The notes below the pieces were generated by a model. The model had not been told where the DNA came from. It saw only the letters and a list, made by a program, of their open reading frames with translations, and made no database searches. Shown in pieces: positions 1-8,662 of a stretch of 64,000 nucleotides of DNA. Positions within the stretch are counted from its first letter, which is position 1. Every line of letters begins with the position of its first letter. Origin of the DNA: Pseudomonas sp. AB6 (GTDB lineage Bacteria > Pseudomonadota > Gammaproteobacteria > Pseudomonadales > Pseudomonadaceae); the NCBI RefSeq assembly GCF_034314105.1, contig NZ_JAVIWJ010000001.1:3349501-3413500 (forward strand), read 5' to 3'. A program made the translations under genes and the position numbers.

Positions 1-305
1 GCCAGGCGCCAGCCAATTTCCACCGCAGGGGTGAAATGTGCTTCAAACCCCACCACGCACAATCCGGTAAAACCAATAAACGCTCCGGTATCCTTGCGTT
101 CAAGCGCCCATAGGCCAAACCCCAACTCCGCGAAATGGCCACGCACACGACCGATTAGCGCCGCGCTTTCCAGACGGCTCATAGGTTCCGGAAAATAGCG
201 CATTACCTGAGGATCGGCGCACATCGCTGCGAATTCGGGCAAATCATCATCGCGCCAGCGACGCATTAGCAGTCGCGGGCTGTTGAGTTCGAAAATCGGC
301 TCCAT
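1..305 (-). CDS. GNAT-family N-acetyltransferase, 3' end cut by window edge
   Basis: The N-terminal 101 codons are visible; the rest lies left of the window. The protein opens MEPIFELNSPRLLMRRW and continues with DLPEFAAMCADPQVMRYF, the usual start of RimJ/RimL-type (Acetyltransf_3) GNAT enzymes, which transfer an acetyl group from acetyl-CoA to an amine. The acetyl-CoA loop would lie outside the window, so substrate cannot be judged. The ATG at 305 is preceded by a G-rich stretch that can serve as ribosome binding site. The family call is fairly safe from the N-terminal pattern; the substrate is unknown. Confidence 0.8.
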   Translation of the reverse strand, partial: MEPIFELNSPRLLMRRWRDDDLPEFAAMCADPQVMRYFPEPMSRLESAALIGRVRGHFAELGFGLWALERKDTGAFIGFTGLCVVGFEAHFTPAVEIGWRL

Positions 306-659
306 CGGCTTACCCCCCCTGACTCACCCAAGTCCCGCCGTATTGTTCTCTCGCTCAACCGCCCTCATCTCCGACAATGCAGGCAACATCAGGTCTTCGA
401 CCTCGAATAAGCTACAAAATGTCCATGCCGCTCATCTACCGTGCCGATTACGTAAAATAGCGCCTATGACGACGGCGCAACTGCCCACATTGGCGGTGAT
501 AACGGAGCGAATTCTTGCAGGGCCTTATGACATTGGAGCTAGTGTTGCCTGATTTAGGTCAATCACAGGTGACGCCCAGGATCGTTCATTGCGAGGCGCT
601 TAAAAGCGTGGGCGTCCTCGGGTAGAATGCGCGGCTACTTCGCTGATCCACAGTGCACC
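306..659. other. 354-base intergenic region with a possible Anr/Fnr-like site
   Basis: No convincing gene is present; the short open frames here lack a ribosome binding site and family features. The only pattern noted is CTGATTTAGGTCAA at 549-562, which differs from the Anr/Fnr consensus TTGAT-N4-ATCAA at one base in each half. It lies about 100 bases before the flavoprotein gene. Functional meaning is a guess. Confidence 0.35.
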
Positions 660-1898
660 ATGACCTCTACCCATTCAGCAGTCCCCCTTACAGTCGCGAT
701 CATCGGTGGCGGCCCTGCTGGACTGATGGCGGCTGAAGTTTTGAGCCAAGCGGGAATCAAGGTCGATCTGTACGACGCTATGCCGTCGGTGGGTAGAAAA
801 TTTCTGCTGGCAGGCGTCGGCGGCATGAACATAACCCATTCAGAGCCTTACCCGGCGTTTCTCGCTCGATACGCTGAACGTTCGCCATTTATTGCACCAC
901 TGCTGCAAAGTTTTGGCGCTGACACGTTGCGCGACTGGATTCATCAGTTGGGCATCGAGACCTTTGTTGGCAGCTCCGGTCGTGTATTCCCCGCCGACAT
1001 GAAAGCCGCGCCGCTTTTGCGCGCCTGGCTCAAGCGCTTGCGCGACGCGGGCGTGGTGATCCACACCCGCCACCGCTGGCTGGGCTGGAACGCCGATGGC
1101 AGTCTGCGAATCGCCAATGCTGAGAAGGAGCAGAAGATCAAACCGGACGCGCTGCTCCTCGCCTTGGGCGGCGCTAGTTGGGCGCGTCTGGGTTCCGATG
1201 GCGCATGGTTGCCCTTGCTCGAACAACAAGGCATCGCTATGAAGGCTTTGCAACCCAGCAACTGCGGGTTTGAAGTGACGGGATGGAGCGAGTTACTGCG
1301 CAGCAAATTTTCAGGCGCACCGCTGAAGAACATTGCTATCGGATTACGCGGGCAAATACCGCGCTTGGGCGAATGCGTTGTGACCGCGACGGGCGTCGAG
1401 GGCAGCTTGATTTACGCGCTGTCAGCGCAGATTCGGGAGCAGATCAATCAGCAGGGATTTTCCACCGTGGAGATTGACCTGCTGCCAGGAAAAAACATCG
1501 ACAACATCCAGGCCGCGCTGACGAAACCGCGTGGTTCGCGTTCGATGTCCAAACACTTGCACGGCCAGCTAGGGATTGATGGCGTGAAGGCGGCTTTGCT
1601 GCGCGAATTGGCGCCAGCTGAGGTCTTTGCAGACCCACTGCTGTTGAGCCAAACACTGAAAACCCTGCCGCTGAAACTGGTTAAACCGCGCCCCCTCGAT
1701 GAAGCCATCAGCACCGCAGGCGGTGTTCCTTTTGAGGCGCTGACCCAAGAACTGATGCTCAAACACTTGCCAGGTGTGTTCTGCGCGGGCGAAATGCTCG
1801 ACTGGGAAGCACCCACCGGTGGCTACTTGTTGACCGCGTGCTTCTCCAGCGGCCAAGCGGCCGGGCTGGGAATAGCCCGCTGGCTAAAGCGCTTGTAG
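660..1898 (+). CDS. BaiN/HI0933-type NAD(P)/FAD-dependent flavoprotein
   Basis: A 412-residue protein of the HI0933/BaiN/RdsA flavoprotein group (TIGR03862-like). The dinucleotide-binding motif IGGGPAGLMAAE lies at residues 15-26. Further family marks are GRKFLLAGVGGMNITHSE, a middle LALGGASWARLGSDG stretch, and a C-terminal FCAGEMLDWEAPTGGYLL segment that closes the FAD site. Family members bind FAD, but the reaction of most, including this one, is not established. The ATG at 660 is chosen because it puts the FAD motif close to the N terminus; an in-frame ATG at 627 would add 11 residues. The gene runs alone and converges on rhlE with a 33-base gap and no clear terminator. Confidence 0.85.
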   Translation: MTSTHSAVPLTVAIIGGGPAGLMAAEVLSQAGIKVDLYDAMPSVGRKFLLAGVGGMNITHSEPYPAFLARYAERSPFIAPLLQSFGADTLRDWIHQLGIETFVGSSGRVFPADMKAAPLLRAWLKRLRDAGVVIHTRHRWLGWNADGSLRIANAEKEQKIKPDALLLALGGASWARLGSDGAWLPLLEQQGIAMKALQPSNCGFEVTGWSELLRSKFSGAPLKNIAIGLRGQIPRLGECVVTATGVEGSLIYALSAQIREQINQQGFSTVEIDLLPGKNIDNIQAALTKPRGSRSMSKHLHGQLGIDGVKAALLRELAPAEVFADPLLLSQTLKTLPLKLVKPRPLDEAISTAGGVPFEALTQELMLKHLPGVFCAGEMLDWEAPTGGYLLTACFSSGQAAGLGIARWLKRL

Positions 1899-1931
1899 GG
1901 GTTCTCGGCAGCTACTCTGTCACCAGCGAAA

Positions 1932-3266
1932 TTAAGGCTTTTTCTTGCGCGGTCCGGTGTTGAACACGGGCACTTTGCGCACGGCTTTGACTGCAGGGAT
2001 GTCGGCCGCCTTCTCGTTGCTGTCGACCCATTTACCCAGGTTGCGCTTGGCGCCACCCGGTACTTTGGGTTTTTTCGGCTTCTTGGGTTTTTTCAGGATC
2101 TGGCCGCTGGCGTCAGTGGCTGGCACCCGATGTTCCGGCTCAAAGTCCTGCTCTTCGTGGCGATCCAGCGTCTGACGAGTCAGAGTTTCGATGGCAGAAA
2201 GCAATTCAACTTCATCGGCGCAAACGAACGAAATGGCTTCGCCGGTAAGCCCGGCACGACCGGTGCGGCCGATACGGTGGATGTAATCTTCGGCCACGAT
2301 GGGCAGGTCGAAGTTGACCACCGTTGGCAGGTCTTCGATGTCCAGACCACGAGCAGCGACATCGGTGGCCACCAGAATCTTGACCTCGCTGGCCTTGAAA
2401 CGGTCCAGCGCACGCTGGCGGGTGGCTTGGGGTTTGTCGCCGTGAATACCGTCGGCATTGATACCGAGACCTTGCAAACGCTCGACCAATTGATCAACGC
2501 CAATGCGGGTCTTGGCGAACACCAATACCTGACCCCAATGCTGCTTTTTCAGCAAATGAATAAACAGCTCGGTCTTACGTTTCTTGTCGACCGGCACCAC
2601 CCACTGCTTCACTGAGCTGGCGGCGACGTTACGCGGGCTGACTTCAATGGTCAGCGGGTCGTCGAGCATCTGACCTGCCAACTGACGAATCGCATCAGAG
2701 AAGGTCGCCGAAAACAACAGCGTCTGGCGGCGTTTCGGCAGCGCGGCATAGATGTCGCGCAGCTCTTCGGAGAAACCGAGGTCGAGCATGCGGTCGGCCT
2801 CATCCAGAACCAGAATTTGCAGTTGGTTGAATTTCAGCGCTTTCTGCCGATAAAGATCAAGCAGACGACCCGGTGTGGCCACCAATACATCCACGCCGCT
2901 GCGCAGCTTCATCATTTGCGGATTGATGCTGACGCCGCCATACGCCGCGTAGGTTTTCAGCGGCAGGTTTTCGTTGTACTGCTCAATGTTTGCGTGAACC
3001 TGCTCGGCCAATTCGCGAGTTGGCACCAACACCAGCGCCCGTACCGAGTTGGCGGCTACTTTCGGGCCTTCCATCGTCAAGCGCTGCAGCAAAGGCAAGG
3101 CGAAACCGGCGGTCTTGCCGGTTCCGGTTTGAGCGGCGGCCATCAAGTCGCGGCCAGCCAGCACCGGCGGAATCGCCTGAGCCTGAACAGGCGTCGGAGT
3201 CTGGTAGCCGAGGGCCGTAACGGCACGCAACAGGGGTTCGATCAGGCCGAGAGTGGCGAATGTCAT
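1932..3266 (-). CDS. rhlE: DEAD-box ATP-dependent RNA helicase RhlE
   Basis: A 444-residue DEAD-box helicase that unwinds RNA duplexes using ATP in the cytoplasm; RhlE acts in ribosome assembly and RNA turnover. The Q motif lies near residues 20-28 (GYQTPTPVQAQ), Walker A AQTGTGKT at 45-52, PTREL at 82-86, DEAD at 155-158, SAT at 186-188 and HRIGRTGRAG near 330. The C terminus is basic, with a repeated KKPKKPKKPK stretch near residue 398, as in RhlE proteins that use a basic tail for RNA contact. The next minus-strand gene (exporter, 3306-4250) ends 39 bases upstream, so the two could share a transcript. RhlE rather than another DEAD-box paralogue is inferred from the N-terminal motif and tail. 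Confidence 0.93.
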   Translation of the reverse strand: MTFATLGLIEPLLRAVTALGYQTPTPVQAQAIPPVLAGRDLMAAAQTGTGKTAGFALPLLQRLTMEGPKVAANSVRALVLVPTRELAEQVHANIEQYNENLPLKTYAAYGGVSINPQMMKLRSGVDVLVATPGRLLDLYRQKALKFNQLQILVLDEADRMLDLGFSEELRDIYAALPKRRQTLLFSATFSDAIRQLAGQMLDDPLTIEVSPRNVAASSVKQWVVPVDKKRKTELFIHLLKKQHWGQVLVFAKTRIGVDQLVERLQGLGINADGIHGDKPQATRQRALDRFKASEVKILVATDVAARGLDIEDLPTVVNFDLPIVAEDYIHRIGRTGRAGLTGEAISFVCADEVELLSAIETLTRQTLDRHEEQDFEPEHRVPATDASGQILKKPKKPKKPKVPGGAKRNLGKWVDSNEKAADIPAVKAVRKVPVFNTGPRKKKP

Positions 3267-3305
3267 GGGGATACCGTAGAGGAAATTCAGCGCAAGGCGC
3301 GCAGT

Positions 3306-4250
3306 TTACCCTGTCCGCACCGATCCAGCCTGCTCCTGTTCCGTTTCCAGCGGCACGGGCTGTGGCTGCGATCGCTTGCGCCACTGAGGTAAGCCGATCA
3401 ACACGACAGCGCTAATGATCACCGCCATGGCCAAACACTCTTCGATACCGATATGTTCACCGGCAAAGAGCATACCCAACAGCACCGCCACCGCCGGATT
3501 GACATAGCAATAACTAGTCGCGGCCGCCGGACGGACGTTTTTCAGCAGGTACATGTAAGCACTGAACGCGACGATGGAACCGAACACCACCAGATACGCC
3601 AAAGCGCCCCAGCCTGCAGCGGGCGGCATCTGTTCCAGGCGCTCACCGCGCACGGCACTGGCTAGCAATAACGCGCCCCCGGCCACAATCATTTCTGCCG
3701 CGCTGGCCATGGGGCCGGGTGGCAAAGGCAGGCTTTTGCTCCACACCGAGCCGAACGCCCACGAGGCCGCCGCGAAGATCACTAATGCGGCACCATAAGG
3801 GCTGGATTGCAGGTTAGACCCCATGTTGAGCAGGCCGATGCCGATCAATCCAAGAAAGATGCCCGCCCATTCCAAACGCGTGTTGCGATGCCCCCACAGC
3901 AAGCCAAACAGGAGTGTGAACAACGGCACCACAGCAACAGACAGCGCCGCAACGCCTGACGCTACGCCTGCGTGCTCGGCCAGTGTAATACCGCCGTTGC
4001 CGCAGCCCAGCAGCAGAAAGCCGATCACTCCCGCCGCTCGCCATTGCTTCCACGTAGGCGCAGGAGCGCCGCGAAAACGCAGGAAGGCATAAAACAGACC
4101 GCCCGCGATCGTGAACCGAATCCCGGCCAGCATCAGCGGCGGCCACGACGCGACACCAATGCGGATCACCAAATAGGTCGATCCCCAAATCACGTAGAGG
4201 GCAAAGAAGGCTCCGATTAAAATCAGAGGAAAACGGCGAGAAGTCGGCAT
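3306..4250 (-). CDS. yedA: YedA-type EamA/DMT drug-metabolite exporter
   Basis: A 314-residue inner-membrane protein with about ten hydrophobic segments arranged as two EamA repeats, typical of the drug/metabolite transporter superfamily. It opens with FFALYVIWGSTYLVIRIGV, the signature start of YedA-like members, and the second repeat shows ASWAFGSVWSKSLPLPPGP and YLLKNVRPAAATSYCYVNP. Members export small metabolites or amino acids; the substrate here is not predictable. It lies directly upstream of rhlE on the same strand. The ATG at 4250 follows only a weak purine-rich stretch. The subfamily call is strong, the substrate open. Confidence 0.85.
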   Translation of the reverse strand: MPTSRRFPLILIGAFFALYVIWGSTYLVIRIGVASWPPLMLAGIRFTIAGGLFYAFLRFRGAPAPTWKQWRAAGVIGFLLLGCGNGGITLAEHAGVASGVAALSVAVVPLFTLLFGLLWGHRNTRLEWAGIFLGLIGIGLLNMGSNLQSSPYGAALVIFAAASWAFGSVWSKSLPLPPGPMASAAEMIVAGGALLLASAVRGERLEQMPPAAGWGALAYLVVFGSIVAFSAYMYLLKNVRPAAATSYCYVNPAVAVLLGMLFAGEHIGIEECLAMAVIISAVVLIGLPQWRKRSQPQPVPLETEQEQAGSVRTG

Positions 4251-4449
4251 GGCGTGCTTTTAAGTCCTTTTTAGAGTGACTTATCTTATGAAAGCAACAC
4301 ATCAAATATAAGGAACAAAACCTGTTTATCTAGGCCATACAGTTTTCAAAGCACGGATCATTGGCTTATAAACTGTGTTTTCGAAAGATGCAGGCAGGCG
4401 CATGCCGCTGGGCCATCTGGACGTGAATGGCAAAGCGATAAGCCTGTGC

Positions 4450-5061
4450 TCAGAACCCGCGTTGGCGTTTGAGGGCTTCGCTGATCTTTGCAGCCGGAAC
4501 TTTCTGCAGCGTACACAAAAACTGATGGGAAACCCCGGAAATACCGTGGGTCTGACGCAATTCGTTGGCCAAGTGCACGGTCAAGTTGGCGGCCATTTCG
4601 GCATCGGCCATGGCCCGGTGAGCCTTGCCGGTGTGGGGCAGTTTGGCCCAGGTCGTCAGGGTGCCAAGCTTGTGATTCGGCGCGCTTGGCATCAAGCGCC
4701 GCGCCAGCAGCATGGAGCAGGCAAAACTCTGCTCGCGATTACGCTGAATCCGCGACAACTCGTAATCCCAGAACTTCTGGTCGAACGAAGCGTTGTGCGC
4801 CACCAACGGTGTGCTGCCGACGAATTCTGCCACCTCCTGCATGACCTCAGTCGCAGGGGGCGCCGTGCGCAGCATGCTATTGCTGATCCCGGTCAGCGCT
4901 TCGATAAACGCCGGAATACGCACACCAGCATTCATCAGGCTTTGGTAACGCTCGACAATGCGCCCTTGCTCCATGATGACCACCGCAATTTCAGTCGCCC
5001 GACAGCTGTGGCTCGGGGAAATCCCGGTGGTTTCAAAGTCGATGACTGCAATACGTTCCAA
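4450..5061 (-). CDS. DEDDh 3'-5' exonuclease (DnaQ-like)
   Basis: A 203-residue stand-alone exonuclease domain. Exo I is DFETTG with D8 and E10; Exo II is LVAHNASFDQKFW; Exo III is HRAMADAEMAANL, giving the His and last Asp of the DEDDh set, so all four metal-binding acids and the catalytic His are present. The protein is shorter than DnaQ and has no polymerase or UvrC-like extension, so it is probably a free-standing nuclease rather than the Pol III epsilon subunit. It lies 52 bases upstream of the NYN-domain gene's stop on the minus strand, so the two nucleic-acid enzymes are neighbours but transcription order puts the NYN gene first. Confidence 0.85.
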   Translation of the reverse strand: MERIAVIDFETTGISPSHSCRATEIAVVIMEQGRIVERYQSLMNAGVRIPAFIEALTGISNSMLRTAPPATEVMQEVAEFVGSTPLVAHNASFDQKFWDYELSRIQRNREQSFACSMLLARRLMPSAPNHKLGTLTTWAKLPHTGKAHRAMADAEMAANLTVHLANELRQTHGISGVSHQFLCTLQKVPAAKISEALKRQRGF

Positions 5062-5113
5062 ACCTGGCCCAACCCTTCAGAAATCCAATAACAAAAAAAC
5101 GGCTTTCAGACGC

Positions 5114-5593
5114 TTAGCTTCTTAAAAGAAACGCGCCTTCAATCGGCACATAACGGCTGGCGGCGCGAATCAGCGAATTGGCAGTCAACCCCGGCACGCC
5201 ATAGGCAATTGCCTCGACCCCATGCTTGCTGATGATGCGCTCTAGCAGCAGATCAAAGTCGCCATCACCGGAAGCCAATACCACTTCATCGACGTGAGGC
5301 GCGACGTCCATGATGTCGATAGTGATGCCCACATCCCAATCACCCTTGGCCGAACCATCGCTGCGCTGAATGTACGGTTTGAGTTTTACCGTGAAGCCAA
5401 GGTTGCGCAAAATTTGCTGGAATTGCTGCTGCTTGCTGTCGCCACGGTCGATGGCGTACGCATAGGCTTCGACGATCTGCCCGCGCTGGCTGATATCGGC
5501 CCACAGGGCGGCATAGTTGAAATGGCAACCATGGGCCTGGCGTACGGTGTAGTAGAGGTTCTGTACATCGGCGAACACAGCAATTCTTTTCAC
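5114..5593 (-). CDS. NYN-domain (LabA/DUF88-like) protein, GTG start
   Basis: A 159-residue NYN-domain protein, a PIN-like fold that usually carries RNase activity. The first strand reads RIAVFADVQNLYY with the conserved Asp and Asn; acidic residues recur in KGDWDVGITIDIMD and in VVLASGDGDFDLLLE, the LabA-like pattern of metal-binding acids. The GTG at 5593 is chosen over the in-frame ATG at 5614 because AGAGGA at 5600-5605 lies six bases before the GTG, while the ATG has no site. Biological role unknown; presumed RNA or tRNA nuclease by fold. Confidence 0.85.
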   Translation of the reverse strand: MKRIAVFADVQNLYYTVRQAHGCHFNYAALWADISQRGQIVEAYAYAIDRGDSKQQQFQQILRNLGFTVKLKPYIQRSDGSAKGDWDVGITIDIMDVAPHVDEVVLASGDGDFDLLLERIISKHGVEAIAYGVPGLTANSLIRAASRYVPIEGAFLLRS

Positions 5594-5708
5594 CGGATAT
5601 CCTCTATGGCGCAAGCGCGCGAGCTGGCAGCAGCGACCCAGAAATTGAATCGGCGCTCAGTATGCCAGTTTGAGGACGGTTTTGAAGCGCTGAGGGAAGT
5701 CAATAAGC

Positions 5709-5739
5709 GATCAGCTACCCAAGCTGGGGGCAGCTGATC
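5709..5739 (-). terminator. 12-bp hairpin between DUF2076 and NYN genes
   Basis: On the minus strand GATCAGCTGCCC pairs with GGGTAGCTGATC (one G-U pair) around a seven-base loop. It lies 22 bases after the DUF2076 stop and 115 bases before the NYN start. No run of U follows, so it may be an RNA-stabilising or weakly terminating structure rather than a classic intrinsic terminator. Confidence 0.45.
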
Positions 5740-5760
5740 TTTAGCAATCAGACAGCCGGA

Positions 5761-6591
5761 TCAGACGTAGGAATCGTCGTCATCGGAAAAACCACCACCG
5801 TCGTCGCCGTAGCTATTGTCGGCAAACCCACCGTTTGGATCGTTATTACCAAAAGAGTCGTTACCGCTCACGCGCTGGTTATCGTTGCCCCAACCGTTGT
5901 CGCCGCCATTGGAGTTGTTGTCATTGCTGCGGTTCGGCTCCTGAATGACTTCAACAATTTCCTGCGGCTGCTGGTTGTGATGGAACATGCTACTGATGCC
6001 TTCCGCCAGCATCACACCACCCGCTACGCCGGCGGCGGTTTTCAATGCGCCACCGAGAAACCCGCTGCCAATCGGCGCGGCAGCCGCTGCTTGCGGCTGG
6101 TATTGACCCTGAGGCGGACCGTTGTAGTTGCCTTGCGGGGCGTTGTTGTACGGAGGCGGGCTCTGAGAAGGCCCGGACTCACGCCAGCCGCCAGACGATT
6201 GCTGAGGCGATGCCGGCCGCGGCTGCGAGAACGACGACTGTTGGGCTTGTGGCGCAGGATCACGGGAGCTGCCGAAAATACTCGACAGGAAACCACCGCT
6301 GCTTGGCGCTGGCGCCGACTGAGCCTGTTGCAGCTGGGCTTGGGTCTGCTGCAGTTGGTTTTGCAGTTGAGCCACTTGCTCGGCAAGCTGCTTGCTTTGT
6401 GCATCGAGCTGCTTGATCGCGGCTTCTTGCACCAGAATCGTCTGCGTCATGTAGTACGGCAGAGCCGGCTGCTGAGTCAGATGTTCCTTGATCCGTGCTT
6501 CAGCCTGGGTGTCACGGGGGGCTGAATCCGCTTCGGCTTGTCTCAATTTCGAGAAAAGACCATCGATCAGGGTTTGCTCTTCGCTGTTCAT
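5761..6591 (-). CDS. DUF2076 family protein
   Basis: A 276-residue protein matching the DUF2076 family. The N-terminal 95 residues are charged and helical, starting MNSEEQTLIDGLFSKLRQAE, followed by a Gln-rich coiled coil (QLAEQVAQLQNQLQQTQAQL). The middle is Pro/Gln/Ser-rich and disordered, with a short glycine-rich hydrophobic stretch GFLGGALKTAAGVAGGVML that could be membrane-interacting. The C-terminal 60 residues are rich in Asn, Gly and Asp and end in a very acidic tail. No signal peptide is seen. GAGGT precedes the ATG at normal distance. Function is unknown; earlier labels as a ligand-binding sensor have no support in this sequence. Confidence 0.8.
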   Translation of the reverse strand: MNSEEQTLIDGLFSKLRQAEADSAPRDTQAEARIKEHLTQQPALPYYMTQTILVQEAAIKQLDAQSKQLAEQVAQLQNQLQQTQAQLQQAQSAPAPSSGGFLSSIFGSSRDPAPQAQQSSFSQPRPASPQQSSGGWRESGPSQSPPPYNNAPQGNYNGPPQGQYQPQAAAAAPIGSGFLGGALKTAAGVAGGVMLAEGISSMFHHNQQPQEIVEVIQEPNRSNDNNSNGGDNGWGNDNQRVSGNDSFGNNDPNGGFADNSYGDDGGGFSDDDDSYV

Positions 6592-6784
6592 GGCGACCTC
6601 GTTAGATTGCCGTTAAAAAACATCGTCTGGCCAAAATGGGACAGGCGTATCTAAGGTTATGGGGCTGAACCGCACCGTTTCAATAGATCGCTCAAAATGT
6701 TACCGCCTCCACACTGAACGGAGGCTGTTGGCCGCTCAGTGGCCATACGCTAAAGTGTCGGACCGCTTTTATCTTGCGATCTAA

Positions 6785-7459
6785 ATGATGAACCCGCTGA
6801 CCGTTCTACAAGACTCGTTATATTTTTTCCGGCGCAATCTGAGCAGCATCGTCATGCTGTGCCTGCCACTGGTGGTGCTTGAAGCATTGAGCAAACAGGC
6901 ACTAAGTAACGCAATGGCGTCCAACGCTTCGCAGGTTTACGAGTTACTGATCGGGCTGCTTTTTTACCCGCTGTACACTGGCGCACTGATCCTGTTTCTC
7001 GACGCCCGCAGCCGTAGCGAACAACCGCGCAAACGCGACTTGATGGCGATGGCCCTGCGCCTTTGGCCGACGTTCGCGGTGCTGTCGGCGTTGAGTACCT
7101 TGCTGATCATGTTTGGGTTATCGATGTTCATCGTTCCAGGCATATGGGTCATGGTCAAACTGGCGTTTTCCGAATACCTGCTGGTGCTGCGCGGCATAAC
7201 ACCGCTGGCCGCCATGCGTGAAAGCATCAAGATGACCCAAGGCCATTTTCTACGGATTTTGGCCTGTGTTTTGTGCGTCTATATTCCGCTGTCGGTGCTT
7301 GAAGGGATCAGCTTATTCATCTTGCCTGAGCCGCAGAGCGCACCGGTTTCGTTACTGATCGACAGCGTGAGCAGTTTCTTGCAGCTGTTTACCAGCGTCG
7401 TGATTTTTCGCCTGTTCATGCTGATCAACGAGCCACCGGCAAAAGGCCTGACCCTTTAG
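6785..7459 (+). CDS. yciC: YciC family inner-membrane protein
   Basis: A 224-residue membrane protein with five or six hydrophobic segments. It opens NPLTVLQDSLYFFRRNLSSI and has the central PGIWVMVKLAFSEYLLVLRG and RESIKMTQGHFLRIL segments typical of the YciC/UPF0259 family, whose function is not known. Two adjacent in-frame ATG codons (6785 and 6788) are possible starts; neither has a clear Shine-Dalgarno. It precedes the EEP-family gene by 92 bases on the same strand. Confidence 0.8.
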   Translation: MMNPLTVLQDSLYFFRRNLSSIVMLCLPLVVLEALSKQALSNAMASNASQVYELLIGLLFYPLYTGALILFLDARSRSEQPRKRDLMAMALRLWPTFAVLSALSTLLIMFGLSMFIVPGIWVMVKLAFSEYLLVLRGITPLAAMRESIKMTQGHFLRILACVLCVYIPLSVLEGISLFILPEPQSAPVSLLIDSVSSFLQLFTSVVIFRLFMLINEPPAKGLTL

Positions 7460-7551
7460 CGCCCTGCCCCTTTGGCGGCCAAGCGGTTATGCTCGGGCGC
7501 ATCTTGCAACGCGATTCAGTCATTGAACGCTCTGCGTTCTAAGTCGAGCCG

Positions 7552-8634
7552 ATGACCCGATTATTGCGCTACACCGTAATTGGCCTGATAGCGATTGGGC
7601 TGTTGGGTTCCTTGATCTATAGCTTGGCTTGGCATCCTTCCGCCAAGGAGACCGTGACGCCTATCTGTAAAGGCAGCGCTCCGGTGTTGGTGCCCGGCCA
7701 GGCGCTGAAAGTCATGACGTGGAACATCCAATACTTAGCCGGTAAACGCTATGTGTTCTGGTATGACATGGCCGACGGTAGCGGTACAGACGAACGGCCA
7801 ACACCGGAAGACATCGCCTACAACCTCGATGAAGTCGCCCGGGTAGTCCGCGACGAACAGCCAGACATCGTTTTGCTGCAAGAGGTAAACGACGGCGCCA
7901 AGAATACCGACTATGACAACCAACTGGCGCTGCTTCAGGAACGGGTTGCTGATTTATACCCATGCAGTTCAGAAGCGTTCGACTGGAAGGCCGATTTCGT
8001 CCCTAACCGGCATATTTTCGGCAGCGTCGGAATGAAACTCGCCACCTTGTCTCGTTATGAAATCGCACACGCCGAGCGCATCCAATTGCCGCGCCCCGCC
8101 GGCAACTTCATTTATCGCCAGTTCCAACCCAAACGCGCCTTGCTGGTGAGTTATCTGCCATTGCGTGACGGCGGGCAAATAGCAGTGATCAATACGCACC
8201 TGGATGCTCCTCGAGCAAACGATGACACCTTGCAGCGCCAAGTGCAGGCCGTCAGTCAATGGCTCGATACCCTTGAGAGTCGAGGCACGCCGTGGTTGAT
8301 CGGCGGTGATTTCAATTTATTGCCACTGGGCCAGTACCAACGGCTGGCACCGGCAATGCGCGGTGAATATTCGCAAGACAGCGAGTTGCATGAGTTGTGG
8401 GACAAATACCCGATGATCCCCACCAATGCCGAATCCGGCGGTATAGATCGCAGGCAGTGGCTGACCCATTTCCCCAACGACCCACGGATCGATGGACCGG
8501 ACAGGACTGTCGATTACTTCTTCTACAGCCCGCGAATTAAAAGGGTTGAGGCGCAAGTGAGAGGAGAAGACACGTTGTTGATTTCGAATCACTTGCCCGT
8601 GATTGCCAGGTTCTTGTTGCCGGTGTTGCCCTGA
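7552..8634 (+). CDS. Endonuclease/exonuclease/phosphatase-family hydrolase, membrane-anchored
   Basis: A 360-residue protein with an N-terminal hydrophobic segment (about residues 7-27) that should act as membrane anchor or signal, followed by an EEP fold. The catalytic landmarks are MTWNIQYL near residue 55, IVLLQEVND (metal-binding Glu), INTHLDAPRAND, WLIGGDFNLLP (Asp/Asn) and a C-terminal DYFFYSP and ISNHLPVIARF (final His). Such proteins cleave phosphodiester bonds in nucleic acids, lipids or small molecules; the substrate cannot be told from the sequence. The anchor implies activity outside the cytoplasmic membrane. Confidence 0.85.
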   Translation: MTRLLRYTVIGLIAIGLLGSLIYSLAWHPSAKETVTPICKGSAPVLVPGQALKVMTWNIQYLAGKRYVFWYDMADGSGTDERPTPEDIAYNLDEVARVVRDEQPDIVLLQEVNDGAKNTDYDNQLALLQERVADLYPCSSEAFDWKADFVPNRHIFGSVGMKLATLSRYEIAHAERIQLPRPAGNFIYRQFQPKRALLVSYLPLRDGGQIAVINTHLDAPRANDDTLQRQVQAVSQWLDTLESRGTPWLIGGDFNLLPLGQYQRLAPAMRGEYSQDSELHELWDKYPMIPTNAESGGIDRRQWLTHFPNDPRIDGPDRTVDYFFYSPRIKRVEAQVRGEDTLLISNHLPVIARFLLPVLP

Positions 8635-8662
8635 TCCCTCCTACAGATAAGTGTCATTATCT

